From assembly GCF_020804225.1 (NCBI RefSeq), contig NZ_WJBI01000016.1, positions 81 to 64,080 of the forward strand: a stretch of 64,000 nucleotides of DNA, in the 5' to 3' direction. The first letter of the stretch is position 1. The number at the start of each line of letters is the position of its first letter. A model generated the notes under the pieces. That model was not told where the DNA came from and did not search any database. It saw only the letters and a program-made list of their open reading frames with translations. The DNA comes from Methanosarcina sp. DH2 (GTDB lineage Archaea; Halobacteriota; Methanosarcinia; Methanosarcinales; Methanosarcinaceae). Shown piece after piece: positions 8,724-17,827 of the stretch. The position numbers were made by a program, and so were the translations under genes.

Positions 8724-10355
8724 ATGGAACCCGAGAAAATTTCCGAAGGCAGGGTTGTCGCGTTTATTGATATAGGGACTAACTCGGTCAGGCTCCTTCT
8801 GGTCCGGATCAATCCCAACGGGTCTTACCAGCCCCTGACCAAGCAGAAGGAAACGGTGCGGCTTGGAGAAAAGGAGTTTATAGACAGGATCCTGCAGCCA
8901 AAAGCAATGGAGCGGGCAACGGTTGTCTGTAAAAAATTCATGGAGCTTGCAAGGGCTTACAGGGCAGAAGAGATTATAGCGGTGGCAACCTCTGCAACCC
9001 GGGACGCGAGCAATAAGGTCCAGTTTCTTGAAATGATTAAAAAGGAATCAAACCTTGAGGTCTGCACGATTTCAGGGTCCGAAGAAGCCCGTCTGATTTA
9101 CCTGGGAGTCTCAAGCGGGCTCCGCCTTGGCTATTCAAAAGCTCTTTTTATTGATATCGGCGGCGGAAGCACTGAAGTATCCGTGGGGGACCAGAGCCAG
9201 TGTTATTTCCTTCACTCCCTTAATCTCGGGGCAATTCGCCTGACAAATATATTCCTTCCTGATGAAACAGGCCCTGTTTCCGAGGAGCGTTATGAGCAGA
9301 TCAAGTCACATATCAAGCGCAAAAGTGCGGATATAATAAAAGAGCTTTCCAGGTACAGGGTAGGATGTGCGGTTGGAAGCTCGGGTACTATCGAAAATCT
9401 TGCAAAAATCGCTTTTGTTTATTTACATAAGACAACCCATGAAAGCTTCGAGAAGCTGGAATACGAAGACCTGAAGAAAATTGTCAGGGCAATGTGCGCT
9501 CTATCTCTCGAAGAAAGGCGCAAATTCCCGGGGATAAACTCTCAAAGGGCAGACATCATTCTTGCAGGCGCTGCAATTATCGAGACTCTCATGGAGGAGC
9601 TCGAACTTTCAGAGATTACGGTCAGCAAGCGCGGGCTCAGGGAAGGGCTGCTCGTAGATTATATTTCAAAGAGTGAGTTCTCTTACATGGTCACGCAAAT
9701 GTCGGTAAGAAAACGCAGCATTATGCAGCTTGGCCTTGCCTGCAACTTTGATGAGGAGCATGCCCATATAGTTACCAGACTCGCCCTTGAACTCTTTGAC
9801 AGCATTCAGGCTCTTGGGGTCTATGAGTTTCAGGAGAGTGAAAGAGAGCTTCTCGAATACGGCGCAACCCTGCATGACATAGGGACATTTCTCTCATACG
9901 ATACACATCAGGCACACGCCTATCACCTCATAAGAGAGAGCAGTCTTCCTGGCTTCCAGCCTGAAGAGATCGAAATCATTTCAAACCTTGCGTATTTCCA
10001 CAGGAAAAACACCCCTAAAAAGAAGCATCCCAACCTTGCAGGGCTCAGCAAAGAAGCTGTGAAAAGTGTGAGGCTGCTCAGTGCCCTGCTCCGTATTGCC
10101 GAAGGGCTTGACCGTTCCCATACAGGAGTTATCTCTCACGTCCGCTTTTATATTGCCTCCACTGAGAGCCTTGTGCTTGAGATGCATGCCCAGCGGGAAT
10201 GTCAGCTCGAAATCTGGGAGGTTGAAAAACAGAAGAGGTACTTCAAAAAGATGTTTGGGTATTCTCTCCAATCCAAAGTTCTTATAGAACAGGCTGCGGG
10301 TGCCCCCTTAGTTTTTGAAGGAAGTGTCGAGGTTGAGGAAGTCCCACGGGACTGA
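8724..10355 (+). CDS. ppx: Exopolyphosphatase (Ppx/GppA family) with C-terminal HD domain
   Basis: 543 residues. The N-terminal half is an ASKHA-fold phosphatase with phosphate-binding loops D-I-G-T-N-S-V-R (about residue 16) and D-I-G-G-G-S-T-E (about 147). The C-terminal half is an HD-type domain with L-H-D-I-G at about residues 383-387 and further histidines downstream. Ppx removes phosphate from polyphosphate ends, opposing PPK1, or hydrolyses pppGpp in related bacterial enzymes; polyphosphate is more likely here beside ppk. The start is fixed because an in-frame TGA directly precedes the ATG. It shares its strand with ppk, 479 bases downstream, and converges on the CYTH/CHAD gene. Confidence 0.93.
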   Translation: MEPEKISEGRVVAFIDIGTNSVRLLLVRINPNGSYQPLTKQKETVRLGEKEFIDRILQPKAMERATVVCKKFMELARAYRAEEIIAVATSATRDASNKVQFLEMIKKESNLEVCTISGSEEARLIYLGVSSGLRLGYSKALFIDIGGGSTEVSVGDQSQCYFLHSLNLGAIRLTNIFLPDETGPVSEERYEQIKSHIKRKSADIIKELSRYRVGCAVGSSGTIENLAKIAFVYLHKTTHESFEKLEYEDLKKIVRAMCALSLEERRKFPGINSQRADIILAGAAIIETLMEELELSEITVSKRGLREGLLVDYISKSEFSYMVTQMSVRKRSIMQLGLACNFDEEHAHIVTRLALELFDSIQALGVYEFQESERELLEYGATLHDIGTFLSYDTHQAHAYHLIRESSLPGFQPEEIEIISNLAYFHRKNTPKKKHPNLAGLSKEAVKSVRLLSALLRIAEGLDRSHTGVISHVRFYIASTESLVLEMHAQRECQLEIWEVEKQKRYFKKMFGYSLQSKVLIEQAAGAPLVFEGSVEVEEVPRD

Positions 10356-10492
10356 AGTCCTTTAAAAATCAAATTCTTCTTTAAAAATCAAATTTTTCTT
10401 TAAAGATAATGTTTTCTTCAAGAGTTTTATCTCATTCAAAAATCGGAGCTTCTTCAAATTTAAATTGATTTTTAAAGCAAATTGAAAGTCTG
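10356..10492. terminator. Convergent T-rich spacer with direct repeats
   Basis: The 137-base spacer between ppx and the CYTH/CHAD gene has two to three copies of TTCTTTAAAAATCAAAT, giving T-runs on both strands. This is consistent with termination from both sides. Confidence 0.4.
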
Positions 10493-13132
10493 TCAGAGGC
10501 TCTCATATAGGCTTCGGACTGAACTTTCAATTCTCTTTCTAAACTCTTCGGTTCGGACTTTTTCCCAGGCGTCCGGAAAAGTGTTGAGCAGGGTTAAGAG
10601 TTCTTCTTCCCTGTACTCAAGGTAGGCTTCCACTCCTCCAGGTCTTTGGGAAATTTGCGTTTCGCTCGATACCTTTTCATTTTCCGAAGGTTCCCAGGTC
10701 CCTGTCCTCAGGTAAGAACCCAGCATTCCGGTTGCAACTGCTGCATCATGGAGATCTCCAAGGTGGTCCTGCAAAACTTTGAAATCTTTGATTAAGGTCT
10801 CAGCATCTTTCCCGAGTACGCTCTCAAAGAACTCCAGAGTATAACGCAGCCCTTTGGCTGCAATTCTGAGCCTGTGTAACCTCTCAACCGAAACATATGG
10901 CCCTTCCACCCATTCTGAGTAAGCATTTATGTCGGCTAAACGGGCATATAGAATCGAAGGAAGCACATCCTTTACCCTGTGAGGCAGAGAGTCATGTTTC
11001 TCTGTAGTTGTGGGGAGAGCCCAGGTTTCCGGAAAATCAAGAAATTCCGAAAAGTCTTTCTTAAAACGGCTGTATTTTTCACTGTCAAGGTAATCAAGCA
11101 TGTTTTCCCTGGCTTTTTCTCTCTCCTCTGAAAGTGTAATAAAAAGGGGGTCAAGGTCATGTTCATGCCCCGAAGGCAGGGTTTTCAGGTAATTTTCCGC
11201 TTTTTCGCGGAAAACGTCCAGGTCCCGGACTCCTCCCAGAGCACCAAGGGTTCTCCTGAGTCCTTTAAGGTGAGGTTCCAGTTTTTCGGATTCAAGGTAT
11301 TCATCAAAAACTATTGCTGCCGCCCTCAGCCTGCGGACTGCAACGCGCATGTCATGCAATTCTTCGATGTCCCCTCCTTTTCGGGCTCCTTTTTCATGGG
11401 CGAGCATCTGGGAGAACTGGTATGCAAAGATCCTGTGCGCAACAAAAGCCATCGAATCTTCCGGGCTGACGGTGAATTTCTGAGTTTCTTTTCTTTTTTT
11501 CCTCTCAATTTTTTTTTCAACTTTGTCCTCAATTTTTTTCTGGGTTTTTCCCTCTCCCTTTTCTTCAGCTTCTTCTTGTTGTTGTGTTTTTTCTGAAGCT
11601 CTTTCTGAGCCTTCGGATTCGTGAGATTCCCTGGCCTGTGTAAACCGTAGTTCGGTGCTGAAGAGATATTCCCAGAGCTCGCTTCTTTTTTCCGCCTTTT
11701 TTGCAGTTTTTTCTGCATCAGGTCCCAGAAGTTCTATCTCAACTGATCCAGCAAGCTGTCTGAATCTGAAAGGCAAGAACCTTTGATTTTCGGTTTCTAA
11801 AGTACTGGCAGTCCGGAGAAAAGCCGCAAGAGTAAGGGCTTTGTTCTGGAAAGCAGGAGAAAGACACGTATTTATTTCTTCAAGCGCGAGATAGAGATTT
11901 TTCTCATTTATTGAGAAGTCCTGAAGTTCCGTGATCAGAGCCAGCATCTTCAATTCATTAAGTTTCAGGTCTTTCAATGGATGTGTGAGAATAATCTCCC
12001 TGCTGATCAGTGTTTTTTCTTCCCCTGATGCAGTACTTCCAATGTTCTGCAGGAGAGCTGCAAGCCCAAGCAGTTCTCTTTCCTCCTTTCCGAGCCCGTG
12101 ATAGGCTGAAAGCCCATCAAAAAGGGCGAGAGCTCCTTTTTTTATATTTTCTGCCCTTTCTCTGTCAGCTCCATAGAACTTCAAAAGGGCTTCAGGAGTC
12201 CATTCCTCGTAACCGATTTCTGTCCAGCCCCTTTCCGGGCCTCCTCTTCCGGACTGGAAATAAAATACCATTTTCCCAGGAAGTTTTTCTTTAGTTTTTG
12301 TGAAAGGAAAGACTGAAAGCCTTTCTTTTTCAAACCGCGAGAGCAAAGCTTCAATCTCCGGTTCCGGAACTTTAAGTAAAAGGCTGAGTTCTGCAGGACT
12401 ACTGCCTCTATCAATTAAAAGAAGAATCTTGGCATATTTGCCGTAGATGTTTTTGTGGTTTGCCAGCTGTGTACAGACAGCTCTTTCCCTCAGGTCCAAG
12501 AGAGTTTTTTCCGGAAGATTCTCCCTGAAAATACAGGCTCTTTCAAACTTGGAAAAAGGGCTCTCTACAAGTTTGTAATGACTGAGCAGGAAATCCCGGA
12601 TATCCTCAAGTTCATCAATAGTCCCCCCGCTTTTAAGTTCAACTTCAAATTCATTGTACGTTTTTTTCCTGCTTTCGCTTTTGAGGTTTACCCTGTCCAG
12701 ATAGAGGTCAGCTATTTGCTTTTCTTCAAGCTTTAACTGGCGAATTATTCTTTTCTGTTTAAGAGTAATAAATGGAGACAGGTTAAGCCCTGAAGTAAAT
12801 TCGAAAATCATATTTCTGATCCGGAGGTCAGGGCACTCAAGTACGGAAAGCCCTTCGGGCAGAAAACTGACGTGTTCCTCTCTCCTGTGGGTTCCGCCTT
12901 CAAAACCTCCAAGGCTTTTGATGGTAACCCATTTACCTTTTTCTCCTGAGGCTTTTCTAACCCTCAGGTAGTACCCTGCAGCCATAATGTCTTTATTTTC
13001 AGTATCAAGAAAAGCGTCCTCGATTAGCTGGATCTGAGCTTCAGAAATTGTGTAAGAGGCAAGCCTGGAGAGATTTTCAAGCGCTTTAAAATCTGTCTCT
13101 TCCGGTACCAGAAATTTCGATTCTATTTCCAC
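10493..13132 (-). CDS. CYTH / degenerate HD / CHAD three-domain protein (polyphosphate-linked)
   Basis: About 879 residues. The N-terminus is a CYTH triphosphate-tunnel domain (E-I-E-S-K-F, then L-R-V-R-K at about residues 61-65). Next come a helical HTH-like stretch (about 205-270) and a region resembling the HD half of the neighbouring Ppx, but with L-Q-N-I-G near residue 362 where Ppx has L-H-D-I-G. A lysine/glutamate linker (about 500-552) leads to a CHAD domain with H-D-M-R-V-A-V-R-R-L-R. CYTH enzymes hydrolyse triphosphate or tripolyphosphate; CHAD binds polyphosphate through basic helices. The GTG at 13132 is preferred because GGGGAGG lies six bases upstream; the GTG at 13147 would add five residues. 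Confidence 0.88.
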   Translation of the reverse strand: MEIESKFLVPEETDFKALENLSRLASYTISEAQIQLIEDAFLDTENKDIMAAGYYLRVRKASGEKGKWVTIKSLGGFEGGTHRREEHVSFLPEGLSVLECPDLRIRNMIFEFTSGLNLSPFITLKQKRIIRQLKLEEKQIADLYLDRVNLKSESRKKTYNEFEVELKSGGTIDELEDIRDFLLSHYKLVESPFSKFERACIFRENLPEKTLLDLRERAVCTQLANHKNIYGKYAKILLLIDRGSSPAELSLLLKVPEPEIEALLSRFEKERLSVFPFTKTKEKLPGKMVFYFQSGRGGPERGWTEIGYEEWTPEALLKFYGADRERAENIKKGALALFDGLSAYHGLGKEERELLGLAALLQNIGSTASGEEKTLISREIILTHPLKDLKLNELKMLALITELQDFSINEKNLYLALEEINTCLSPAFQNKALTLAAFLRTASTLETENQRFLPFRFRQLAGSVEIELLGPDAEKTAKKAEKRSELWEYLFSTELRFTQARESHESEGSERASEKTQQQEEAEEKGEGKTQKKIEDKVEKKIERKKRKETQKFTVSPEDSMAFVAHRIFAYQFSQMLAHEKGARKGGDIEELHDMRVAVRRLRAAAIVFDEYLESEKLEPHLKGLRRTLGALGGVRDLDVFREKAENYLKTLPSGHEHDLDPLFITLSEEREKARENMLDYLDSEKYSRFKKDFSEFLDFPETWALPTTTEKHDSLPHRVKDVLPSILYARLADINAYSEWVEGPYVSVERLHRLRIAAKGLRYTLEFFESVLGKDAETLIKDFKVLQDHLGDLHDAAVATGMLGSYLRTGTWEPSENEKVSSETQISQRPGGVEAYLEYREEELLTLLNTFPDAWEKVRTEEFRKRIESSVRSLYESL

Positions 13133-13173
13133 TTTTTTCCTCCCCACCCCACTATGAATATCGAGTATATCTT

Positions 13174-13282
13174 ACTTATTTCAAATATAGCCTTATTTCA
13201 AATATAGCCTTATTTCAAACATGTAGACTTATTTCAAGTATGTAACCTTATTTCAAATATGTGGCCAACCTTCAAATATGTA
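13174..13282. repeat. Degenerate 17-19 bp direct repeats (CCTTATTTCAAATATAG type)
   Basis: Six imperfect units built on CTTATTTCAAATATAG, with later units changing to AACATGTAG, AGTATGTAA and AATATGTGG. They sit just upstream of the CYTH/CHAD start, on the far side of the spacer from orc1. Confidence 0.8.
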
Positions 13283-13351
13283 CTCAGGAATCTATTATAT
13301 TTTTTAGTTGTCCTCTAATTATTCGTTCATTAATCTTATACTGCTCTTTAA

Positions 13352-13427
13352 TTTAAAGCAACTTAATCTAAAGCAACTTAATCTAAAGCAACTTAATCTA
13401 AAGCGGCTTTAATATAAAGCGTCTTAA
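13352..13427. repeat. 15-bp direct repeats (TCTAAAGCAACTTAA), 5 copies
   Basis: Units at 13352, 13367, 13382, 13397 and 13413. The first three differ at one base at most; the last two are diverged (AAAGCGGCTTTAA and AAAGCGTCTTAA). Iteron-like, about 450 bases before orc1/cdc6. Confidence 0.85.
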
Positions 13428-13873
13428 ACACAATAACAGGGTTAAATCATAAGTTTTTTCTTTACCCGGGGATTGGTTCTATATTACCGGATTATTAATT
13501 TTCCCGGATGATGATCTGAACTGCAAAGTAATGGTTCAGGGTGAGCTTATTAAACCAGTAATAATTCAAAAAAGCTAAAACGTAATAAAACATATTTATT
13601 AAAAATTTAAACAGAACAATAGATATATTTAGCAAAATTTAACTTATTTATATCAAACCGGGAGTTTGACCTTTTAAAACCTGTGTTCAAACTTTAAAGC
13701 TCATAAATATTTAATTGCAGTATGCACTATTGAGATCCAACCATTCAAATACTTTTACAGATCAGCACTCAATCAATAGTATCCAGCAATTGTAAGAGAT
13801 CGGGTAACGAAAATCCAGCAGCAAAAAGTGATACATCATAAAGGATACATCAATAAAAAAGGAGTAAGTTTCC

Positions 13874-14995
13874 TTGACAGGCAACGATATACTACTCTGG
13901 GATGAAACCCTATTTAAGGACCTTTCGGTACTTGAGCCGGATTATCTCCCGGAATATTTTCCCCACAGGGATTCACAGTTAAATGCGCTCAGGTTTGCGC
14001 TCAGGCCAGCCCTGCGTGGTATGCGGCCTTTAAATTGTTTGTTGGTTGGGCCTCCAGGAACAGGAAAAACCAGTGCGGTTATGAAGGTTTTCAGAGAAGT
14101 TGAGATCCATGCCCCGGGTGTTGTAGCTGTAAAGGTCAACTGCCAGATCGATTCCACGCGTTTTGCCGTAATTTCCAGGATTTACAGGCAGCTGTTTGGG
14201 ATTTCCCCTCCTAATTCCGGGGTTGCTTTTCGGAAACTCTTTGAAACGGTTGTAAATTTCCTGATTTCGTCGGAAAAAGTTCTGATTGTGGCGCTGGATG
14301 ACCTTAATTATCTCTGTTGTGAAGGACACGCCAATGAAGTAATGTATTCCCTGCTCAGAGCTCACGAGCAATACCCTGGAGCAAAGATAGGTGTTATCGG
14401 GATTGTAAATGATGCATCTGACCTTTATTGCCTGGACTCAAGAGTTAACTCTGTTTTCCTGCCTGAAGAAATATCCTTTCCGAGATATGGGGAGGCAGAG
14501 ATTCTGGACATTCTTAAGGATAGGGTTAGATACGGCTTTTACCCGAAAGTAATTTCTGACGAAGTGCTGGAACTTATTGGATCGTATGTGGAAAAAACAG
14601 GAGATTTGAGGGTTGGGATCGACCTGCTCAGACGTTCAGGTTTCAATGCCGAGCGCAGGGGAAGCCGTATGGTCCTATCAGAAGATGTGGAAAAAGCCTA
14701 CGAGGCTTCCAAGCTTCTCCATCTGTGCAGGGGCATAAGTCTCCTCTCAGACTCTGAAAAACAGCTGCTCGAACTGATAGCAAAGACAGATGATGTTAAG
14801 GCTGGAGAACTCTACAAATCCTTCCACGAGCTGACACAGCTCGGATACACCCGTTTCTATGGCATGGTCAACAGGCTTCAGGCTTTAAACTATGTAGATG
14901 CGGACTTTACAGGCAAAGGCAAGCGAGGCAGGACACGAATAATAAAAACAAAGTATGAAGCTGCTGATATCCTTAACTGCCTTAAAAAAGGCTGA
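13874..14995 (+). CDS. orc1/cdc6: Orc1/Cdc6 family replication initiator (second-type paralogue)
   Basis: 373 residues, typical length. It has an AAA+ module with Walker A G-P-P-G-T-G-K-T-S (residues 59-67), a Walker-B-like V-A-L-D-D-L-N-Y-L (about 139-147), sensor and lid regions (T-G-D-L-R-V-G-I-D-L-L-R-R), and a C-terminal winged-helix domain with G-K-G-K-R-G-R-T-R. Orc1/Cdc6 proteins bind origin recognition boxes and help load MCM. The Walker B has D-D where the family usually has D-E, suggesting altered ATP hydrolysis or a regulatory paralogue. The TTG at 13874 is chosen as start, with GGAG nine bases upstream. The repeat-rich region upstream may be its origin. Confidence 0.9.
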   Translation: MTGNDILLWDETLFKDLSVLEPDYLPEYFPHRDSQLNALRFALRPALRGMRPLNCLLVGPPGTGKTSAVMKVFREVEIHAPGVVAVKVNCQIDSTRFAVISRIYRQLFGISPPNSGVAFRKLFETVVNFLISSEKVLIVALDDLNYLCCEGHANEVMYSLLRAHEQYPGAKIGVIGIVNDASDLYCLDSRVNSVFLPEEISFPRYGEAEILDILKDRVRYGFYPKVISDEVLELIGSYVEKTGDLRVGIDLLRRSGFNAERRGSRMVLSEDVEKAYEASKLLHLCRGISLLSDSEKQLLELIAKTDDVKAGELYKSFHELTQLGYTRFYGMVNRLQALNYVDADFTGKGKRGRTRIIKTKYEAADILNCLKKG

Positions 14996-15013
14996 ATAAT
15001 GATTTAATTCGAA

Positions 15014-15078
15014 TACATTCTTTTATAAATTCTTTTATAAACTCATTTATAAATTCGTTTATAAATTCGTTTATAAGA
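15014..15078. repeat. Short tandem repeat of TTCNTTTATAAA units
   Basis: About five units of 12-13 bases just after the orc1/cdc6 stop. The T-rich units may contribute to transcription termination. Confidence 0.75.
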
Positions 15079-15212
15079 TTTTGTTGCAAAAATAGCCTGA
15101 TTGCTCAAAAAAACCTGAAAAAGCCTGAAAGAAAAAAGAGAACGGAGATTCACATGGCTTTTCCGGTGAGAGGCCGGAAAACAGGCTTTCAGGCTTAAAT
15201 ATTTTCTGACTG

Positions 15213-15245
15213 AACTTTAAAAAAGGAGCAGTAAAAAACTGCCCC
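15213..15245 (-). terminator. Hairpin plus T-run downstream of thermosome gene
   Basis: Read on the minus strand: GGGGCAGT, a T-rich loop, ACTGCTCC (stem with one G-U pair), then a run of six T. It lies about 47 bases after the thermosome stop. Confidence 0.6.
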
Positions 15246-15291
15246 TTTCTCTGGATTCAATCAATGTTCGGTCTATCTATTTTTCAGGAAC

Positions 15292-16938
15292 TTACATCAT
15301 TCCTGGTGGCATTCCGCCCATTCCGCCCATTCCTGGTGGCATTCCGCCCATTTCTTCAGGGCCAGGGGCTGCACGGGTAGAAGCGATGATGTCATCGATC
15401 CTGAGGATCATGACTGCAGATTCTGTGGCTGCATTGATTACCTGGGTCTTGACTCTGAGAGGCTCAACTACAAACTCCTTCCACATGTCAACGACCTTAC
15501 CTTCGTAAACATTGAGTCCTGCGGTCTTCATGCCTTTCTCGTGCTGGGAGCGCAGCTCCATGAGCATGTCGATAGGGTCAAGTCCTGCATTTTCTGCAAG
15601 GGTCCTGGGGATAACTTCGAGAGCTTCGGCATAGGCCTTAACTGCAAGCTGTTCCCTGCCTTCGAGTGTTGCTGCGTATTCCTGGAGTCTGAGAGCAACC
15701 TCAACTTCAGGGGAGCCGCCGCCTGCAACGAGTTTTTCGTCTTCGATTGCAACGCCTACAACACGGAGAGCATCTTCAAGGGCACTGTCGATGCTGTCAA
15801 CCACATGTTCTGTGCCGCCGCGCAGGAGGATAGTAACAGCTTTCGGGTTGTTGCAACCTGTGACAAAGGTCATGTTGTCGCCGCCAACCTTCTTCTCTTC
15901 CACGAGCCCTGCATATCCGAGGTCTTCGGAGGTGACTTCGTCCAGGTTGGTGATAAGTTTGCCGCCTGTTGCTCTCGCGAGTTTTTCCATGTCGCTCTTC
16001 TTGACTCTGCGGATGGCAAAGATGCCTGCCTTTGCGAGGTAGTGCTGGGCAAGGTCTTCAATGCCCTTCTGGCAGAAGACGACGTTTGCACCGCTGCCGA
16101 TTACCTTCTGAACAATCTTCTTGAGCATCTGTTCTTCCTGGTCTAGGAAGGACTGGAGCTGGTCAGGAGAGGTGATTGAGATTTCAGCGTCTACTTCAGT
16201 ATCTTTGAGTTCGATTGCACTGTTAAGGAGGAGGAGCTTTGCGTCTTTGACTTTCTCAGGCATATTGGAGTGAATTCTTTCCTTGTCAATAATCATGCCC
16301 TGAATAAGCTCTGAATCTTCAACTCTGCCGCCTACTTTCTTGATAACGCTGATGTTTTCCCTGTCAACTGTCTTTTTACCGTTTGTGTCGACAACGCTTG
16401 TGACAGCGTCCACGGCAATTTCGGAGAGGAGTCTCTTGGAGGCCTCTGCACCTTTTCCGGTCATGGCGGTTTCGGCGATGCTGACCAGAAGGTCACGGTT
16501 AGACATATCCACATACATTGCCAGGGAGTTAAGGACTTCAACAGCTTTCTCGGCTGCCAGCCTGTACCCGGATGCAATGATTGTCGGGTGAATCTCCTGT
16601 TCTATTAAATCCTCAGCTTTCTTTAAGAGCTCGCCTGCGACCACGGCTGCACTGGTGGTTCCGTCGCCTACTTCATCGTCCTGGGTCTTGGCGACTTCTA
16701 CAACCATCTTTGCTGCAGGGTGCTCGATGTCCATCTCTTTGAGAATGGTTGCCCCGTCGTTTGTGATAACCACATCCCCCATTGAGTCCACGAGCATCTT
16801 GTCCATACCTTTGGGACCAAGGGTGGTTCTGACTGCTTCGGCTACTGCCTTTGCAGCCATGATGTTGTTACTCTGGGCATCTCTGCCTCTGGTTCTCTTA
16901 CTTCCTTCTTTCAAAATGAATATTGGCTGTCCTGCCAT
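15292..16938 (-). CDS. Thermosome subunit (group II chaperonin)
   Basis: 548 residues, normal for archaeal Cpn60/CCT-like subunits, which form two-ring cages that fold proteins using ATP. Recognisable are the N-terminal segment ending in M-D-K-M-L-V-D, N-D-G-A-T-I-L, the ATP-binding G-D-G-T-T-S-A (about residues 91-97), and the disordered C-terminal tail of G-G-M and P-P-G-M repeats. The ATG at 16938 has GGAGG nine bases upstream. The gene stands alone, with a strong TATA promoter at 17009-17024 and a hairpin terminator after it. Methanosarcina genomes carry several thermosome genes, so the subunit letter is not assigned. Confidence 0.97.
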   Translation of the reverse strand: MAGQPIFILKEGSKRTRGRDAQSNNIMAAKAVAEAVRTTLGPKGMDKMLVDSMGDVVITNDGATILKEMDIEHPAAKMVVEVAKTQDDEVGDGTTSAAVVAGELLKKAEDLIEQEIHPTIIASGYRLAAEKAVEVLNSLAMYVDMSNRDLLVSIAETAMTGKGAEASKRLLSEIAVDAVTSVVDTNGKKTVDRENISVIKKVGGRVEDSELIQGMIIDKERIHSNMPEKVKDAKLLLLNSAIELKDTEVDAEISITSPDQLQSFLDQEEQMLKKIVQKVIGSGANVVFCQKGIEDLAQHYLAKAGIFAIRRVKKSDMEKLARATGGKLITNLDEVTSEDLGYAGLVEEKKVGGDNMTFVTGCNNPKAVTILLRGGTEHVVDSIDSALEDALRVVGVAIEDEKLVAGGGSPEVEVALRLQEYAATLEGREQLAVKAYAEALEVIPRTLAENAGLDPIDMLMELRSQHEKGMKTAGLNVYEGKVVDMWKEFVVEPLRVKTQVINAATESAVMILRIDDIIASTRAAPGPEEMGGMPPGMGGMGGMPPGMM

Positions 16939-17008
16939 GATTTAAATCCTCCATTAGTGTGAATTTGGAATGTCTCTGTAATTAAAATCGCATTTTACAT
17001 GTTTGTAC

Positions 17009-17024
17009 TTCTATATAAACTCAT
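17009..17024 (-). promoter_or_regulatory. TATA-box promoter of the thermosome gene
   Basis: On the minus strand GTTTATATAG (17020-17011) is a good archaeal TATA box about 75 bases before the start codon. Transcription would begin near 16985-16990, giving a leader of about 50 bases. Confidence 0.6.
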
Positions 17025-17145
17025 CCCGCAGGTCTATCTAGAATAAATGTGCTTTGATGTTTGCTTCCCTTAAATAACAACCCGGAATGAACCCGTTTTA
17101 TACCGGATTTCTTTAAGAGAAAAGGACAGATTAAAAAGGCTGGAT

Positions 17146-17340
17146 ATGCACTTAAAAGACTATGAACAGTTCAGCATTCGACCTTTTTTAGAACAACCTG
17201 AGCAAATAACCCGGAAAATTACATGGAAACAACGTGAAAAGTTAATTTCAGCTTATAACAGGAAAAGTAACATACAATCTGGCATAGAAATATTAGATGA
17301 TACCAAGATGATATCTGTAATAATATCGGGTAAACATTAA
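17146..17340 (+). CDS. Small hypothetical ORF (64 aa)
   Basis: A 64-codon frame starting M-H-L-K-D-Y-E-Q-F, charged and without membrane segments or cysteine motifs. It lies between the divergent thermosome promoter and the IS element, with a weak AAGGCTGG upstream of the ATG. I do not recognise the product. It could be a real short gene, a fragment left near the insertion, or chance in AT-rich DNA. Codon use is unlike the strongly expressed neighbours. Confidence 0.3.
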   Translation: MHLKDYEQFSIRPFLEQPEQITRKITWKQREKLISAYNRKSNIQSGIEILDDTKMISVIISGKH

Positions 17341-17787
17341 AATTGTCAAGTTAAAGCTGTCAGGCAATTTAAGCAATTACTAAGGGATGTATCTAATGTA
17401 TAACTCTTAAAACAAAATCATTTTTTTCCAGAGAACTCTATAATCCTTATTTCAACAGTGTCCTGAAATTTATTGTATTAGTTCTCTGGAGTTCCCTGAA
17501 ATTATTTCATAGTCTTCTGAACTTCTCTGAAATTTATTTCATCAACTATAATAAATCTTACTCATCTACAATTATAAAATATTTCAATACTTCTTCGTAT
17601 TTTTTTTTTAGTATTTTCTAGCTGTAATTCTGAATATAAGACTAATTCCATATAATCCCTTTTCTTTTCTGTAACTGTTAACATATTTCAGGATGCCGTG
17701 AACCGTGCCCGCCTACCCCTTTTATTTTTTATAATCTGTATAATTTCTCTTAATTCTCCACCTCTGTTTGTGATGGATTAAAATTTT
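17341..17787. other. Intergenic, nothing recognised
   Basis: AT-rich with repeated TTCTCTGGAAT / CTCTGAAATTTATTTCA phrases between about 17430 and 17540 and T-runs near 17600. No gene, RNA or clear promoter seen. Confidence 0.5.
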
Positions 17788-17827
17788 GGGTCGTGTCCCC
17801 AAATCATTGACTTAATTTTATATAATT

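Larger units (their letters stand above)
13148..13873. other. AT-rich region with repeats between CYTH/CHAD gene and orc1/cdc6
   Basis: 726 bases with no supported gene. It holds two families of short direct repeats (listed separately), a CTGAAC/GTTCAG inverted repeat near 13517-13540, and long A/T stretches. It lies between divergently transcribed genes, one of them encoding an origin-binding protein, so a replication origin is possible. I did not recognise a clear origin-recognition-box consensus. Confidence 0.45.
14996..15291. other. Convergent spacer between orc1/cdc6 and thermosome
   Basis: About 300 bases with a tandem repeat at 15014-15078 (units of TTCTTTTATAAA or TTCGTTTATAAA), a TTTTCCGG/CCGGAAAA hairpin at 15159-15181, and a thermosome terminator at 15213-15245. 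No gene. Confidence 0.6.

Noticed and set aside
15541-16146. 201-codon ORF opposite the thermosome gene
   Set aside because: Shadow frame of the thermosome coding strand, rich in C and F, with no start signal.
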